DNA from: an uncultured Microbacterium sp.
GTDB taxonomy: Bacteria > Actinomycetota > Actinomycetes > Actinomycetales > Microbacteriaceae
Length of the DNA: 64,000 bases
Reading direction: 5' to 3'
Assembly (NCBI RefSeq): GCF_937927635.1
Contig: NZ_CALBRW010000024.1
Location: forward strand, 43,600 to 107,599
Both the position numbers and the translations under genes were made by a program. Under the pieces are notes generated by a model that worked only from the letters and a program-made list of their open reading frames with translations, had not been told where the DNA came from and made no database searches. How positions within the stretch are numbered: the stretch's first letter is position 1; the number at the start of each line of letters is the position of its first letter. Shown one piece after another: positions 34,713 to 42,939 of the stretch.

Positions 34713-35754
34713 GTGAGCGCAACCCGGGTCGTCAACGTCGCCATCAACGGGTACGGCGTCATCGGCAAACGCATCGCCGAGGCGGTCAGCCGCCCAGGAC
34801 GACATGCTCCTGGTCGGCGTCGCCGACCTCACCACAGACTGGCGGGTCTGGCCGCTCGAACAGCTCGGCGTCCCGCTCTACGCAGCAGACCCCTCCCGCA
34901 TCAACGCGATGCGCGACGCCGGGCTCCCCCCCGCCGGCACGCTCGAGGACCTGCTCGGCGGCACCGATGTTGTCATCGACTGCACTCCGAAGGGCATCCC
35001 GGAGCGCAACATCCCGCGCTACCGTGCGCACGGCGTGAAGTTCATCGTGCAGGGCGGCGAGCAGCACCAGCTCACCGGCCACTCGTTCGTCGCTGACACC
35101 TCGTTCGACACCGCCATCGGCCGGGAGTCCACTCGCGTCGTCTCCTGCAACACCACCTCGATCGTGCGCACCCTCGGCGCCCTGCGACGGGCTGGTCTGC
35201 TGGCCAAGGCTCGCGGCACCCTGCTGCGCCGCGCGACCGACCCGTGGGAGAGCGACCGCGGCGGCATCATGAACACCCTCGTGCCGGAGGCGACGATCCC
35301 GAGCCATCAAGGGCCCGATGCCCAGGACGTCGACCCGGGCATCGACGTCGTGACGATGGCCGTCAAGGTCCCCGAGACTATCGCCCACCTGCACTACTGG
35401 TCGGTGCAGCTCACCCGCCCCGCCGAGAAACCGGAGATCCTCGGCGCCTTCGGCGCCTCCTCGAGGATCGCGCTGCTGCGCACAGCCGACGGGCTCGGCG
35501 CGCTCAACACCGTCAAGGAGCTCATGGCCGATCTCGGCCGACCGCACGAGAGCCTCTACGAGGTCGGGCTCTGGGAGGACATGCTCACCGTCACCGGCGA
35601 CGAGCTGTACTACGCCTACATGGTCGACAACCAGGCGATCGTCATCCCGGAGAACATCGACGCGATCCGCGCGCTGACCGGCCTGAGCGACCACGCCGGC
35701 GACTCCATCGCGCGCACCGACGACACGCTCGGCATCCGAACCCGGCTCCGCTGA
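34713..35754 (+). pseudogene. type II (archaeal-type) glyceraldehyde-3-phosphate dehydrogenase, frameshifted
   Basis: Reading from GTG 34713 (AGAGAGGAG upstream) gives RVVNVAINGYGVIGKRIAEA, the Rossmann start of type II GAPDH, but the frame is lost after AVSR. Dropping one C of the CCC at 34793-34795 restores QDDMLLVGVADL and the rest of a normal enzyme, including the catalytic Cys in VVSCNTTSIVRTL. Type II GAPDH makes 1,3-bisphosphoglycerate with NAD(P). The single shift may be a sequencing error, a real lesion or a recoding site. Apart from the shift the gene is full length (about 346 residues). Confidence 0.8.
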
Positions 35755-35766
35755 ACGGGTGGGGGA

Positions 35767-36624
35767 CTAGGGCGCGCCTGCCGCGCCCGGAGGCAGCATG
35801 ACGATGCTGTCCTCATCGACAACGACGATCATGCCGTCGGCCGCGATCCCGACCGCCTGCACCTGACCCTCGACCATGCCGGACTCCCGCCACTGGTCCT
35901 CGTCGGCGGTCAGCAGCCAGACGCGCCCGTCCGTGGCTACACCGACCAGCGTCTCCCGATCCGGAGACGCGCCCACGGTGTAGAGCAGCGGAGCGTCCGG
36001 CCAGGCCGCGAACGACACGGCCCGGTCGGTGCTGAGCTGCAGCCCCGCGGGCGTGGCGGCGACCACCCTCCCGGTGGTGTCTACCGCGATCCCGGCGGTG
36101 TCCTCAAGGCGGGCGCCGGTGGGCGCCCAGCTGGTGCCGCCGTCGTCGCTGCGCAGCACGTCGCTGCCGTCGGTGGCGATGCCGTAGACGGTGTCGTCCG
36201 CGCCGGCGGCAAGGGCGTGGAAGTCCTTCTCGCCGGTGAATGCCACCGGCTCCCAGCTCAGGCCGCCGTCACTGCTGCGGATGATCCCAAGGTTAGGGCC
36301 GGGCAGGTTCGACGGAGTTTGCGGGCCGGGGTGCCCGGATGCGATCAGGGCCTGCGACGTGGCGGTGAGCCCCATCGCGTCGAAGCCTGTGTCGCCGATC
36401 TGGTCGCCGAGCTCGCCGGTCGATGACACGGGGTAGACGCCCTCGTGCGTGCCCAACAGGAGCTGGTCCGACGCCGGGGCGACCACGACGGCGTGCACAT
36501 GCGCGGGCAGCCCGCTGGGCTGCTCCGTCGGGGTGTCGGGCGTCGCCGCGCAGCCGACGAGCGTCACGGCGGTCGCGAGAGCGCCGGCGGCGCCCAGGAC
36601 GATGCGATTGCGGAAGTGCACCAC
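35767..36624 (-). CDS. BNR-repeat (F510_1955-like) surface lipoprotein
   Basis: A 285-residue lipoprotein. A signal peptide with lipobox LVGC (Cys near residue 25) is followed by a beta-propeller-like body with BNR/Asp-box repeats (IIRSSDGGLSWEP, VLRSDDGGTSWAP). The first module, AHVHAVVVAPASDQLLLGTHEG, is typical of the F510_1955-type family. It starts with GTG at 36624 after GGAAGGAG. It is the last gene of the minus-strand lipoprotein block that also encodes Lgt and Lnt. It has no known substrate; sialidase activity should not be assumed. Confidence 0.75.
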   Translation of the reverse strand: MVHFRNRIVLGAAGALATAVTLVGCAATPDTPTEQPSGLPAHVHAVVVAPASDQLLLGTHEGVYPVSSTGELGDQIGDTGFDAMGLTATSQALIASGHPGPQTPSNLPGPNLGIIRSSDGGLSWEPVAFTGEKDFHALAAGADDTVYGIATDGSDVLRSDDGGTSWAPTGARLEDTAGIAVDTTGRVVAATPAGLQLSTDRAVSFAAWPDAPLLYTVGASPDRETLVGVATDGRVWLLTADEDQWRESGMVEGQVQAVGIAADGMIVVVDEDSIVMLPPGAAGAP

Positions 36625-36683
36625 GCACTCCTTCCACGAGTCAGGGTGGGGGCGCCGCGGGGGCGGCCCCCACCGGGGACGGG

Positions 36684-37304
36684 TCAGAGCTGCGTGAGCA
36701 GTTCCTGCATGGTGGTGATCTCCGCGGACTGGGTATCCACGACCGCCTGAGCGAGCTTCTTCGCGTCGGCGTTCTTCCCGTCCTGCAGCTCGGTCTCGGC
36801 CATCTGGATCGCGCCCTTGTGGTGCTCGATCATCTGCTCGAGGAACATCTTGGCGGCGGCCGGTCCGGTCGCGGCCTTGAGGGCGGCCATCTCGTCCTCC
36901 GACATCATCCCGTCTTCGCCCATGTCCATACCGCTCATGTCCATGCTGTCGCTGGAGACACCCCAGTCGTCGAGCCAGCCCTGCATCGTGTCGATCTCGG
37001 GCTGCTGGGCGTCCTTGATCTGCTGCGCCAGGTCCAGTACCTGCTGGTCGACGTCGCTCTTGGCGAGGATCATGTCGCTCATCTCGACCGCCTGCTGGTG
37101 GTGCGGGATCATCATCATCGCGAACATCGAATCGGCCATGTTGAAGTCCGCCTCTGCGGACTCCGACGGCGACGCGGACGAACCGCCATCACCCATGCCG
37201 GGCATGCCCGGCATGGAGCCGCCGTTGTCGGCGCAGCCCGCGAGGAGCAGCGCGCCGGCCAGGGGAACGGCGACCAGCGCCGTCGTACGAATCTTCTTCA
37301 TCAT
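36684..37304 (-). CDS. DUF305 lipoprotein, Met/His-rich
   Basis: A 206-residue lipoprotein with lipobox LLAGC. The mature start is Met-rich (MPGMPGMGDGG) and two DUF305 helical repeats carry MIPHHQQAVEMSDM and MIEHHKGAIQMAETE. A Met/Asp-rich insertion (MDMSGMDMGEDGMM) lies between them. Paired histidines and many methionines suggest binding of Cu(I) or Cu(II) at the outer membrane face. It follows the DUF6153 gene and precedes the BNR lipoprotein on the same strand. Confidence 0.86.
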   Translation of the reverse strand: MMKKIRTTALVAVPLAGALLLAGCADNGGSMPGMPGMGDGGSSASPSESAEADFNMADSMFAMMMIPHHQQAVEMSDMILAKSDVDQQVLDLAQQIKDAQQPEIDTMQGWLDDWGVSSDSMDMSGMDMGEDGMMSEDEMAALKAATGPAAAKMFLEQMIEHHKGAIQMAETELQDGKNADAKKLAQAVVDTQSAEITTMQELLTQL

Positions 37305-37389
37305 CAGTCAGTCCTTCTTCGTGGGTGTACGTGAGTGCCCGTCTGCGGGCAGGATGGCGTATCCCGGCGGGCTGCCGGGTTTCGTCCGC

Positions 37390-37842
37390 TCACGTACGAC
37401 TGATCGACAACTCCACGAGTGAGGGCGGCTTGCTGGGTTGTGGCACGTGCGGCCGCAACCCGCGAAGGCGAAGATCCGGGACGCGTACCCGCCATGACGT
37501 AGACAGCGGCACCAGGATCAGCAGCAGCGACCCCAGCAGAGCCAGCACGCACACCATCATCGCGGCGTCGTGGCCTTCGCCGCCGCCGCACCCCACGCAG
37601 GGGTTCGACTGCTCATGCCCGCCCCCTACGCCGCTCGCCGGGGAGACAGCCACGCCGGATTCGGGCGAGCCGTGCTCGGTCATCGCCGTCATCCCGGCCG
37701 TCGGCATCGGGTCGCTGTGCCCCACGGACAGCGTGTGCATCCCCATCAGACCGAGGATCACCATCGCGGCCAGACATGCCACGATCAGCCACCGCACCGG
37801 TTGCGGCCGCCGGATCCAGATCTGGGAAGGGGCGAGCATCAT
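37390..37842 (-). CDS. DUF6153-type membrane protein 1
   Basis: A 150-residue protein with an N-terminal helix (VRWLIVACLAAMVILGLMGMHTL), an extracytoplasmic loop rich in His, Met and Gly with CVGCGGGEGHD, a second helix (AAMMVCVLALLGSLLLILVPL), and a basic tail ending PPSLVELSISRT. The tail signature is shared with the products at 41748 and 42377. Loop residues could bind copper. DUF6153 members occur near actinobacterial copper genes, but no function is established to my knowledge. Confidence 0.78.
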   Translation of the reverse strand: MMLAPSQIWIRRPQPVRWLIVACLAAMVILGLMGMHTLSVGHSDPMPTAGMTAMTEHGSPESGVAVSPASGVGGGHEQSNPCVGCGGGEGHDAAMMVCVLALLGSLLLILVPLSTSWRVRVPDLRLRGLRPHVPQPSKPPSLVELSISRT

Positions 37843-37863
37843 CCCCAGGATACCCGCCGCGGC

Positions 37864-39591
37864 TTACCGTACCCCCGGATGGTACGCCTCCTCGGGATGC
37901 GGCCTACGCTGCGCACGCCGCTGGCTGCGCGCCATGAGCAGACCGCTGAGGCCGAGGGAGATCAGCCCTCCCCACAACAGCACGCCGGACACGGTTGCCC
38001 CGAGGAGCACACCGGGTGTGCTGCCGGTGCGCAATGGCACGTCCGCGGTCATCGTCCCCGAGTCGCCGGCGGGCAGTGAGGCGACCGTGGTGCCGTCGGG
38101 GCGGATGATCTGGCTGGTCCCGACGGTGGAGACGTTCACCACGCTGCGGCCGGTCTCGATCGCCCGCATCCGCGCGAAGGCGAGTTGCTGCAGGTTCTCG
38201 TCGGTGCCACGGAAGTCGGCGTTGTTGGTCTGAAACACCAGCACCTGCGCCCCGGCGGTCACGCTCTCCGTGATCACCTCGTCGTAGATGACGTCGAAGC
38301 AGATCGCCAGCCCGACGGGAATCTCGTCGACGAACGCCATCGGGATGTCGGTGCCGCGCGTGTATTCCCGTTGGATCAGGCCGACCAGGTCGGGGGCCAG
38401 AGCGTTGTAGAACGCCCTGTCCGGCACGTACTCCCCGAACGGGACCGGGTGCCGTTTCGCATGCGTCTGCACCTGATCCCGGCTGGGGGCGGGGGAGATC
38501 CTCGGATCCCACAGGAACGAGGTGTTGTAGAGCCGGTCGTCGACGCCGGTCGCGGCGTTGGCGAGCAGCGGGGCGCCCGCACGCTGACTGATCGTGGTGA
38601 GCACGCCAGCGAGGGAGGCGCTGCGGAACGGGTCGGCGTCCAGACCTTCCGGCCACACCAGCAGGTCAAGATTCTCATCGAACAGGTCCTCGGTGGCCGC
38701 CGCCTGCGCGTCGGCGATCGCCCCAGGCCGGCGGTCGTCGAAGTATCCGGACGGACCGTTGCCCTGGACCGCGCCGATCCGCATCGACCCCGCGGAGGTG
38801 GTGGGGAAGGCCGGCACCAGCAGCAGGATGCCGATGATGGTGACCGGCAGCATCGCCGACCATGGTCTGCGCCAGCTGTGGGTGCGGACCCCTTCGACGG
38901 CGATCGCGACGGTGAGCACCATCAGGAAGCTCAGCCCGCTGACACCGACCCAGGACGACAGCTCCACGGTGGGACTCTCGGACTGGGTCATCCCCAGGCG
39001 CGCCCACGGCAACCCGCCGTACGGCCAGGCCCCGAGGGCTACCTCACGGCCGGTCCACAGCGCGGCGATCAGCCCGGGAAGCAGGACCAGCCGACCGACC
39101 GGGCCGGGTGCGATGCGCGGCAGCCACCGGTACGCCAGGGTGAGCGTGATCATCCCGACCGCCGTCAGAGAGCCCTCCACCACGGTCAGCGCCAGCCAGG
39201 GGATCGGGCCGAGGTAACGGGAGGTCCACAGCACCAGCAGCGAGAAGAACACCAGGCCGAACACCAGCCCGACCGTGAGGGCCCCGGACACGCTGCGGCC
39301 GATCAAGGTCAGCAGCATGAGCCCGGTGGCGAGGAACGCCGCCGGCCAGAACCCGACATCGGGGTAGGCGAGATCCATCACGATCCCTGCCACTGCCGCG
39401 GCCGGCAGCGCAGCCCACAGCGGCAACAGCGGCCGCACGCGCGGCGCAGGGCTGCGGGATCCGAGACCGGGGGAGCGGTGCACCTCCGGCTGCGCCCCTC
39501 CCGACGGCGGGGTCTGCGGTGCCCTGATCATGTGACCCAGCGGCGGGCGTGTGCGAGCGGGGCCGGTTCCTGTGGCACGTGTCGGTGTCAT
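37864..39591 (-). CDS. lnt: apolipoprotein N-acyltransferase
   Basis: A 575-residue enzyme that adds the third acyl chain to the N-terminal Cys of lipoproteins. After a Pro-rich N-terminus come about six membrane helices (residues 52-250), then a nitrilase-like domain. Catalytic residues appear in LLVWPEGL (Glu), HAKRHPVPFGEYVP (Lys) and LAICFDVIYDE (Cys), the complete Glu-Lys-Cys triad. A last helix lies near the C-terminus. The start at 39591 overlaps the lgt stop by ATGA. An extra lnt beside lipoproteins in a copper island suggests lipoprotein tailoring under copper stress. Confidence 0.9.
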   Translation of the reverse strand: MTPTRATGTGPARTRPPLGHMIRAPQTPPSGGAQPEVHRSPGLGSRSPAPRVRPLLPLWAALPAAAVAGIVMDLAYPDVGFWPAAFLATGLMLLTLIGRSVSGALTVGLVFGLVFFSLLVLWTSRYLGPIPWLALTVVEGSLTAVGMITLTLAYRWLPRIAPGPVGRLVLLPGLIAALWTGREVALGAWPYGGLPWARLGMTQSESPTVELSSWVGVSGLSFLMVLTVAIAVEGVRTHSWRRPWSAMLPVTIIGILLLVPAFPTTSAGSMRIGAVQGNGPSGYFDDRRPGAIADAQAAATEDLFDENLDLLVWPEGLDADPFRSASLAGVLTTISQRAGAPLLANAATGVDDRLYNTSFLWDPRISPAPSRDQVQTHAKRHPVPFGEYVPDRAFYNALAPDLVGLIQREYTRGTDIPMAFVDEIPVGLAICFDVIYDEVITESVTAGAQVLVFQTNNADFRGTDENLQQLAFARMRAIETGRSVVNVSTVGTSQIIRPDGTTVASLPAGDSGTMTADVPLRTGSTPGVLLGATVSGVLLWGGLISLGLSGLLMARSQRRAQRRPHPEEAYHPGVR

Positions 39592-40463
39592 TTCTGCGGC
39601 GATGGGGAGGGGGTCTCGGCGGGCGCGCGGTCCGGCAGGTAGGGGGAGAGCTCGGGCTCGGGGTGACGTCGGCTCTGGATGAGGAACAGGGCCAGGCCGC
39701 CGGCGGCGACCAGCATGGCGGCGAGCATGTTGATCTTCAGCCCGGCCACCTCGAACTCGGTCGGGTCAAGCCGGAACGACTCGAACCAAGCCCGACCAGT
39801 CCCGTAGATGATGAGATACATGCCCAGGGCCTTGCCCCATCGCAGCGGGGTCTTCCGTTCGATCAGCAAGATGGCTGCGGCACCGGCGAGGTTCCACAGC
39901 ATCTCGTACAGGAACAGCGGGTGAAAGAGCGTGTCAGGTGGCAGGCCTGGCGGAAACGCCGGACTGGACGGGTCGATCTGCAACCCCCAGGGTAGGTCCG
40001 TCGGGGTGCCGAACAGCTCCTGGTTGAAGTAGTTCCCGAACCGGCCGATCGCCTGCGCGATCAGCAGCCCCGGGACGAGCGCGTCGGCGAACGACAGAAA
40101 CCGCAAGCCGGCACGGCGACAGGCGATGAAGGCGCCGACGCTACCGAACATGATGGCGCCGAAGATCGCGAGCCCGCCCTCCCACACGTAGAACACCCGC
40201 CACAGATCGGCGCCCGGGTAGAAGTAGTCTCCCGGGTGGGTGACGACGTGATAGAGCCGGCCGCCGATGATCCCCACGGGCACGGCCCAAAGCGCGACGT
40301 CGATGACGATGCCTCGTTCCGCCCCCCGCTGGCGGAGCCTCCTCGAGGTGAGCCATGTGGCGACGATGATGCCGGCGATGATGAACAGCGCATAGAACCG
40401 GATCGTGAACGGGCCCAGTGAGAACCCGGTGATGCCCGGGCTGGGAATCGACGACAGGATCAC
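39588..40463 (-). CDS. lgt: prolipoprotein diacylglyceryl transferase
   Basis: A 291-residue polytopic enzyme that moves diacylglycerol onto the lipobox Cys. Conserved features are the HWxxR-like early helix region, GGRLYHVVTHPGDYF, the signature RFGNYFNQELFGTPTDLPWG, and YGTGRAWFESFRLDPTE. The C-terminus is Pro-rich. Translation begins at a GTG overlapping the stop of an 18-codon ORF. With lnt immediately downstream it forms a lipoprotein maturation pair; the chromosome of the host should carry its own copies. Confidence 0.93.
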   Translation of the reverse strand: MILSSIPSPGITGFSLGPFTIRFYALFIIAGIIVATWLTSRRLRQRGAERGIVIDVALWAVPVGIIGGRLYHVVTHPGDYFYPGADLWRVFYVWEGGLAIFGAIMFGSVGAFIACRRAGLRFLSFADALVPGLLIAQAIGRFGNYFNQELFGTPTDLPWGLQIDPSSPAFPPGLPPDTLFHPLFLYEMLWNLAGAAAILLIERKTPLRWGKALGMYLIIYGTGRAWFESFRLDPTEFEVAGLKINMLAAMLVAAGGLALFLIQSRRHPEPELSPYLPDRAPAETPSPSPQK

Positions 40464-40516
40464 GGTCGTAACTCCGTGATACGAGCCGGGTCGAGGCAGA
40501 GGGCGGGGTCGGTCAT
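40460..40516 (-). CDS. 18-residue leader ORF before lgt
   Basis: MTDPALCLDPARITELRP, preceded by a strong site (GAGGAGCACCCC) and ending in a TGA that overlaps the GTG of lgt. It may couple or control lgt translation. It contains one Cys and several Pro, so ribosome pausing is conceivable. It may equally be the remnant of a lost gene. Confidence 0.35.
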   Translation of the reverse strand: MTDPALCLDPARITELRP

Positions 40517-40526
40517 GGGGTGCTCC

Positions 40527-41555
40527 TCACGGGCGGTTGATGATGTGTCTGGCGATGGCTGCGGCATCCCGCCACACCCCGGCCAACGTGTTCGTGTTGC
40601 GGCGGGAACTGTAGGCAGGGAATCCTGCGACGAACAGGCCCGGCAAAGCAGTCAGGGCACGGCGTGACCGCTCGGTGCGTACATCTTCCGGCAGCCAGTC
40701 ATCCCCCGGCTCGTACCCGGTCGCGAGGATCACGGACCCGACACGGGCGGGCCCGGCGGCGCCAGCGAAAGTCACGGTGGCACCGTCCGTCCCGGTCACG
40801 GCGGGTGCCAGCGTGATCCCGGATCGTCGGAGATCCTGATAGCTATCCCCGAAGACCGGTTCCGGGGGCTGCTCTCGCGTGGCCCCTGCGAACAGCCCGG
40901 GGGGTCCCGAGGGATACCTGGCCACGGGGCGGTGTCGTCTGGGGGTCCGGGTGGCCAGCGTCACCGTGTGGGAGCCGGCGAGCTCACGGGCGAGTTCGCA
41001 GCCGCTATTCCCGCCGCCGACGATCAGCACGTCGCCGGCAGGAACCTGTCGGGGGAAGTGGTAGTCGCTGCTGTGGATCACCAGGCCCGGCGGCTTGAGC
41101 TTCGCCGCCCATTCCGGAAGGCGAGGACGGGCAGCGGCCCCGGTGGCGCAGACGATGTTGCGGGTCTGGATTTCGCCCTCCGTGGTGGCGAGAATCAACG
41201 CGGTGCCCGAGCCGCGATAGCGCACGTCGAGTGCGCGCACGCCCCACACGGGTTTCACTCCGAGCCCGGCCTGCACGCCTTCCAGATAGTCGAGGATCTC
41301 ATCGGCCCGCGGATGCCGCCGCCGATCTCCCGGGACGGGCTGAACCGGCAACCCGCTACGCCGCGCGTCGCTGAGCAGCACCATCGAGTGCCACCGGCTG
41401 GCCCAGCTGCGGTGCCCCTCGGGGGCGGCGTCGATCACCACGAAATCCTGCTGCGGCCGTAGCCCCTCCGCGATGAGCGCCGCCGCGACGGCCAGCCCGG
41501 CCTGCCCGGCACCGACGATGATCGCCCGGCGATGCGAGAGACCGGCCCCCGTCAT
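40527..41555 (-). CDS. FAD/NAD(P)-binding flavin monooxygenase-like protein (CzcO type)
   Basis: A 342-residue flavoprotein from the ATG at 41555. FAD binds at AIIVGAGQAGLAVAAALIA and NADPH at VLIVGGGNSGCELARELAG near residue 160. The C-terminus has LPGLFVAGFPAYSS and a final ATP/FAD-type motif. The shape is that of CzcO/YpdA-like and class B monooxygenase-type enzymes found beside metal-resistance genes. A longer frame to 41696 is possible, but the coupled ATG fits better. The substrate is unknown; it may handle thiols or metal-related redox. Confidence 0.72.
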   Translation of the reverse strand: MTGAGLSHRRAIIVGAGQAGLAVAAALIAEGLRPQQDFVVIDAAPEGHRSWASRWHSMVLLSDARRSGLPVQPVPGDRRRHPRADEILDYLEGVQAGLGVKPVWGVRALDVRYRGSGTALILATTEGEIQTRNIVCATGAAARPRLPEWAAKLKPPGLVIHSSDYHFPRQVPAGDVLIVGGGNSGCELARELAGSHTVTLATRTPRRHRPVARYPSGPPGLFAGATREQPPEPVFGDSYQDLRRSGITLAPAVTGTDGATVTFAGAAGPARVGSVILATGYEPGDDWLPEDVRTERSRRALTALPGLFVAGFPAYSSRRNTNTLAGVWRDAAAIARHIINRP

Positions 41556-41659
41556 CGCACACCCCGACGGGACTGCTCGAGCACCATCACCCGCATGCGG
41601 CGTGCAGGTGGGCCTGCGGTCACGGCGGCGACGGGAACCGCCCTCAAAGGGACATTCAT
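41552..41659 (-). CDS. 35-residue ORF coupled to the flavoprotein gene
   Basis: A short basic ORF (MNVPLRAVPVAAVTAG...RRGVR) with GGAG upstream of its ATG at 41659 and a TGA that overlaps the next ATG. It has no recognised domain. It may be a leader peptide for translational coupling of the flavoprotein, or chance. Confidence 0.35.
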   Translation of the reverse strand: MNVPLRAVPVAAVTAGPPARRMRVMVLEQSRRGVR

Positions 41660-41747
41660 GGAACACTCCAAACCTGAAACGGCACATCACTGACACCGCC
41701 GGTGACGGCGGGTGAAGGGCGCTGCCCTGCGGGCAGCGGGCCGGGAA

Positions 41748-42182
41748 TCAGGTTCGGGAGATCGACAGCTGGGTGAGAGAAGGAGGCGAGGACAGGCTCG
41801 GGGGGAGCGCCCACCGGGGCAACGATGCACGGATGGGCCGAGAGGTGAGCAGACAGGCCCGCCGGGCGCGGAAGACGACCACCCGCACGAGAACGAACAC
41901 CAGGAAGGTGCAGAGCACCCCGATCATGCAGGACGCCGCCCCGAGCATCCCGTCATCGTTGATCGCCGCTGCGGCACCCGAGCCGATGTCGGGGCCATGC
42001 TCCGCGGCCCCGGTGGTGGTGCTCACCGTGTCCGCGGTGCCGGGAATCTCCCCCTCGGCGTGAGCTGTCGACCAGCCGCCGACCAGGAGAGCAAGCGCCA
42101 GCCCGAGCGTCGCGATGATCTTGATCATCAAGCGCTGCTCGCCACGGCGGAGAGTTTCCCGCGGGTGCAGCGTCGGCGTCAT
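41748..42182 (-). CDS. DUF6153-type membrane protein 2
   Basis: A protein of about 144 residues with an N-terminal hydrophobic segment (IIATLGLALALLVGGWSTAHA), an acidic loop with one His, a second helix around MIGVLCTFLVFVLVRVVVF containing Cys, and a tail ending PPSLTQLSISRT. The start is uncertain: ATG 42182 is used, GTG 42194 and the internal MIKII start are alternatives. It is divergent from the related gene at 42377. The conserved tail suggests a common partner. Confidence 0.65.
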   Translation of the reverse strand: MTPTLHPRETLRRGEQRLMIKIIATLGLALALLVGGWSTAHAEGEIPGTADTVSTTTGAAEHGPDIGSGAAAAINDDGMLGAASCMIGVLCTFLVFVLVRVVVFRARRACLLTSRPIRASLPRWALPPSLSSPPSLTQLSISRT

Positions 42183-42376
42183 AATGGCGCCCACTTTAGC
42201 AATGCAGGTTAGGGGCTGACTGTGCGGAGAAAGGGGGCTGCCCTCCGCATGCCGCGAATGCTCGCAGCATGGCGGCTGAGCCGATCCCGGAGACGCATCA
42301 GGTGGTCTGTTACCCTCTGCACAAGATCAGTTCTTCCAGGTGATGAGGTTCATCCTCCACCGATCGAGGCAGCAAG

Positions 42377-42781
42377 ATGCGCGTGACAGCGAGGACGACC
42401 CGGCCGCATACCGGTGTCCTGCTGTGCCTCATCGTCGCCGCCGTCGCGATCCTCCTCGCACACATCCTGCCCGGTGCCGTGTCGACGATCGGCGCGGATG
42501 CGGCGGCCCCGGCGACGGTGTCGGTCGCCGTCTCGTCGCCGGCAGGGCCGACGATCTCCGGGACGGATACCGGCTCGGATGCCTGCATGCTCCCCTGCGA
42601 TGTGTCGGTGACGGACTCGACCTGCCCGTCCGCGCTCGCCTCCGATGCGGGGCCGGTGGCGGTGCCTGCTGCGGCATTCGTCCCGGCCGAGATGCTGGAC
42701 GTCCTGGCCCCCCAGGTGGGGGAGCCGTCCACCCGCGGCCCGGGGATAACCCTGCAGTCTCTCTGCATCAGCCGGACGTGA
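42377..42781 (+). CDS. DUF6153-related secreted or membrane protein 3
   Basis: A 134-residue protein with one N-terminal hydrophobic helix (GVLLCLIVAAVAILLAHIL), an Ala/Pro/Ser-rich exterior with CMLPCDVSVTDSTC, no clear second helix, and the tail LQSLCISRT. The three cysteines and Met are candidate copper ligands. The shared end motif links it to the products at 37390 and 41748 despite otherwise different sequence. It precedes the cytochrome c maturation genes. Confidence 0.6.
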   Translation: MRVTARTTRPHTGVLLCLIVAAVAILLAHILPGAVSTIGADAAAPATVSVAVSSPAGPTISGTDTGSDACMLPCDVSVTDSTCPSALASDAGPVAVPAAAFVPAEMLDVLAPQVGEPSTRGPGITLQSLCISRT

Positions 42782-42939
42782 GCCTGAGCGGTTCGCGCGG
42801 CGCTTCTTCCTAGCAACCCGCGAACCATCCCGACGTCGCCCCCTCTATGGGGTTGTGTTTCCGCGCGCCTGGCGCCCCTGCGACACGGGACGTCGCGGCT
42901 GCCCTGTCGCATCTTCCGCTCAGAAGTCACGGAGATCTC

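Noticed and set aside
34713..35754. Programmed frameshifting in the GAPDH gene as a firm call
   Set aside because: No slippery heptamer is seen, only CCC; sequence error or mutation is simpler.
37325..38233. 302-codon plus-strand ORF opposite the DUF6153 and lnt genes
   Set aside because: Composition is Arg/Ser/Pro-rich shadow type and the minus frame has clear family motifs.
42847..42939. N-terminal extension of the TlpA-like gene
   Set aside because: The ATG at 42940 has a ribosome site and starts a proper lipoprotein signal; the extension lacks both.
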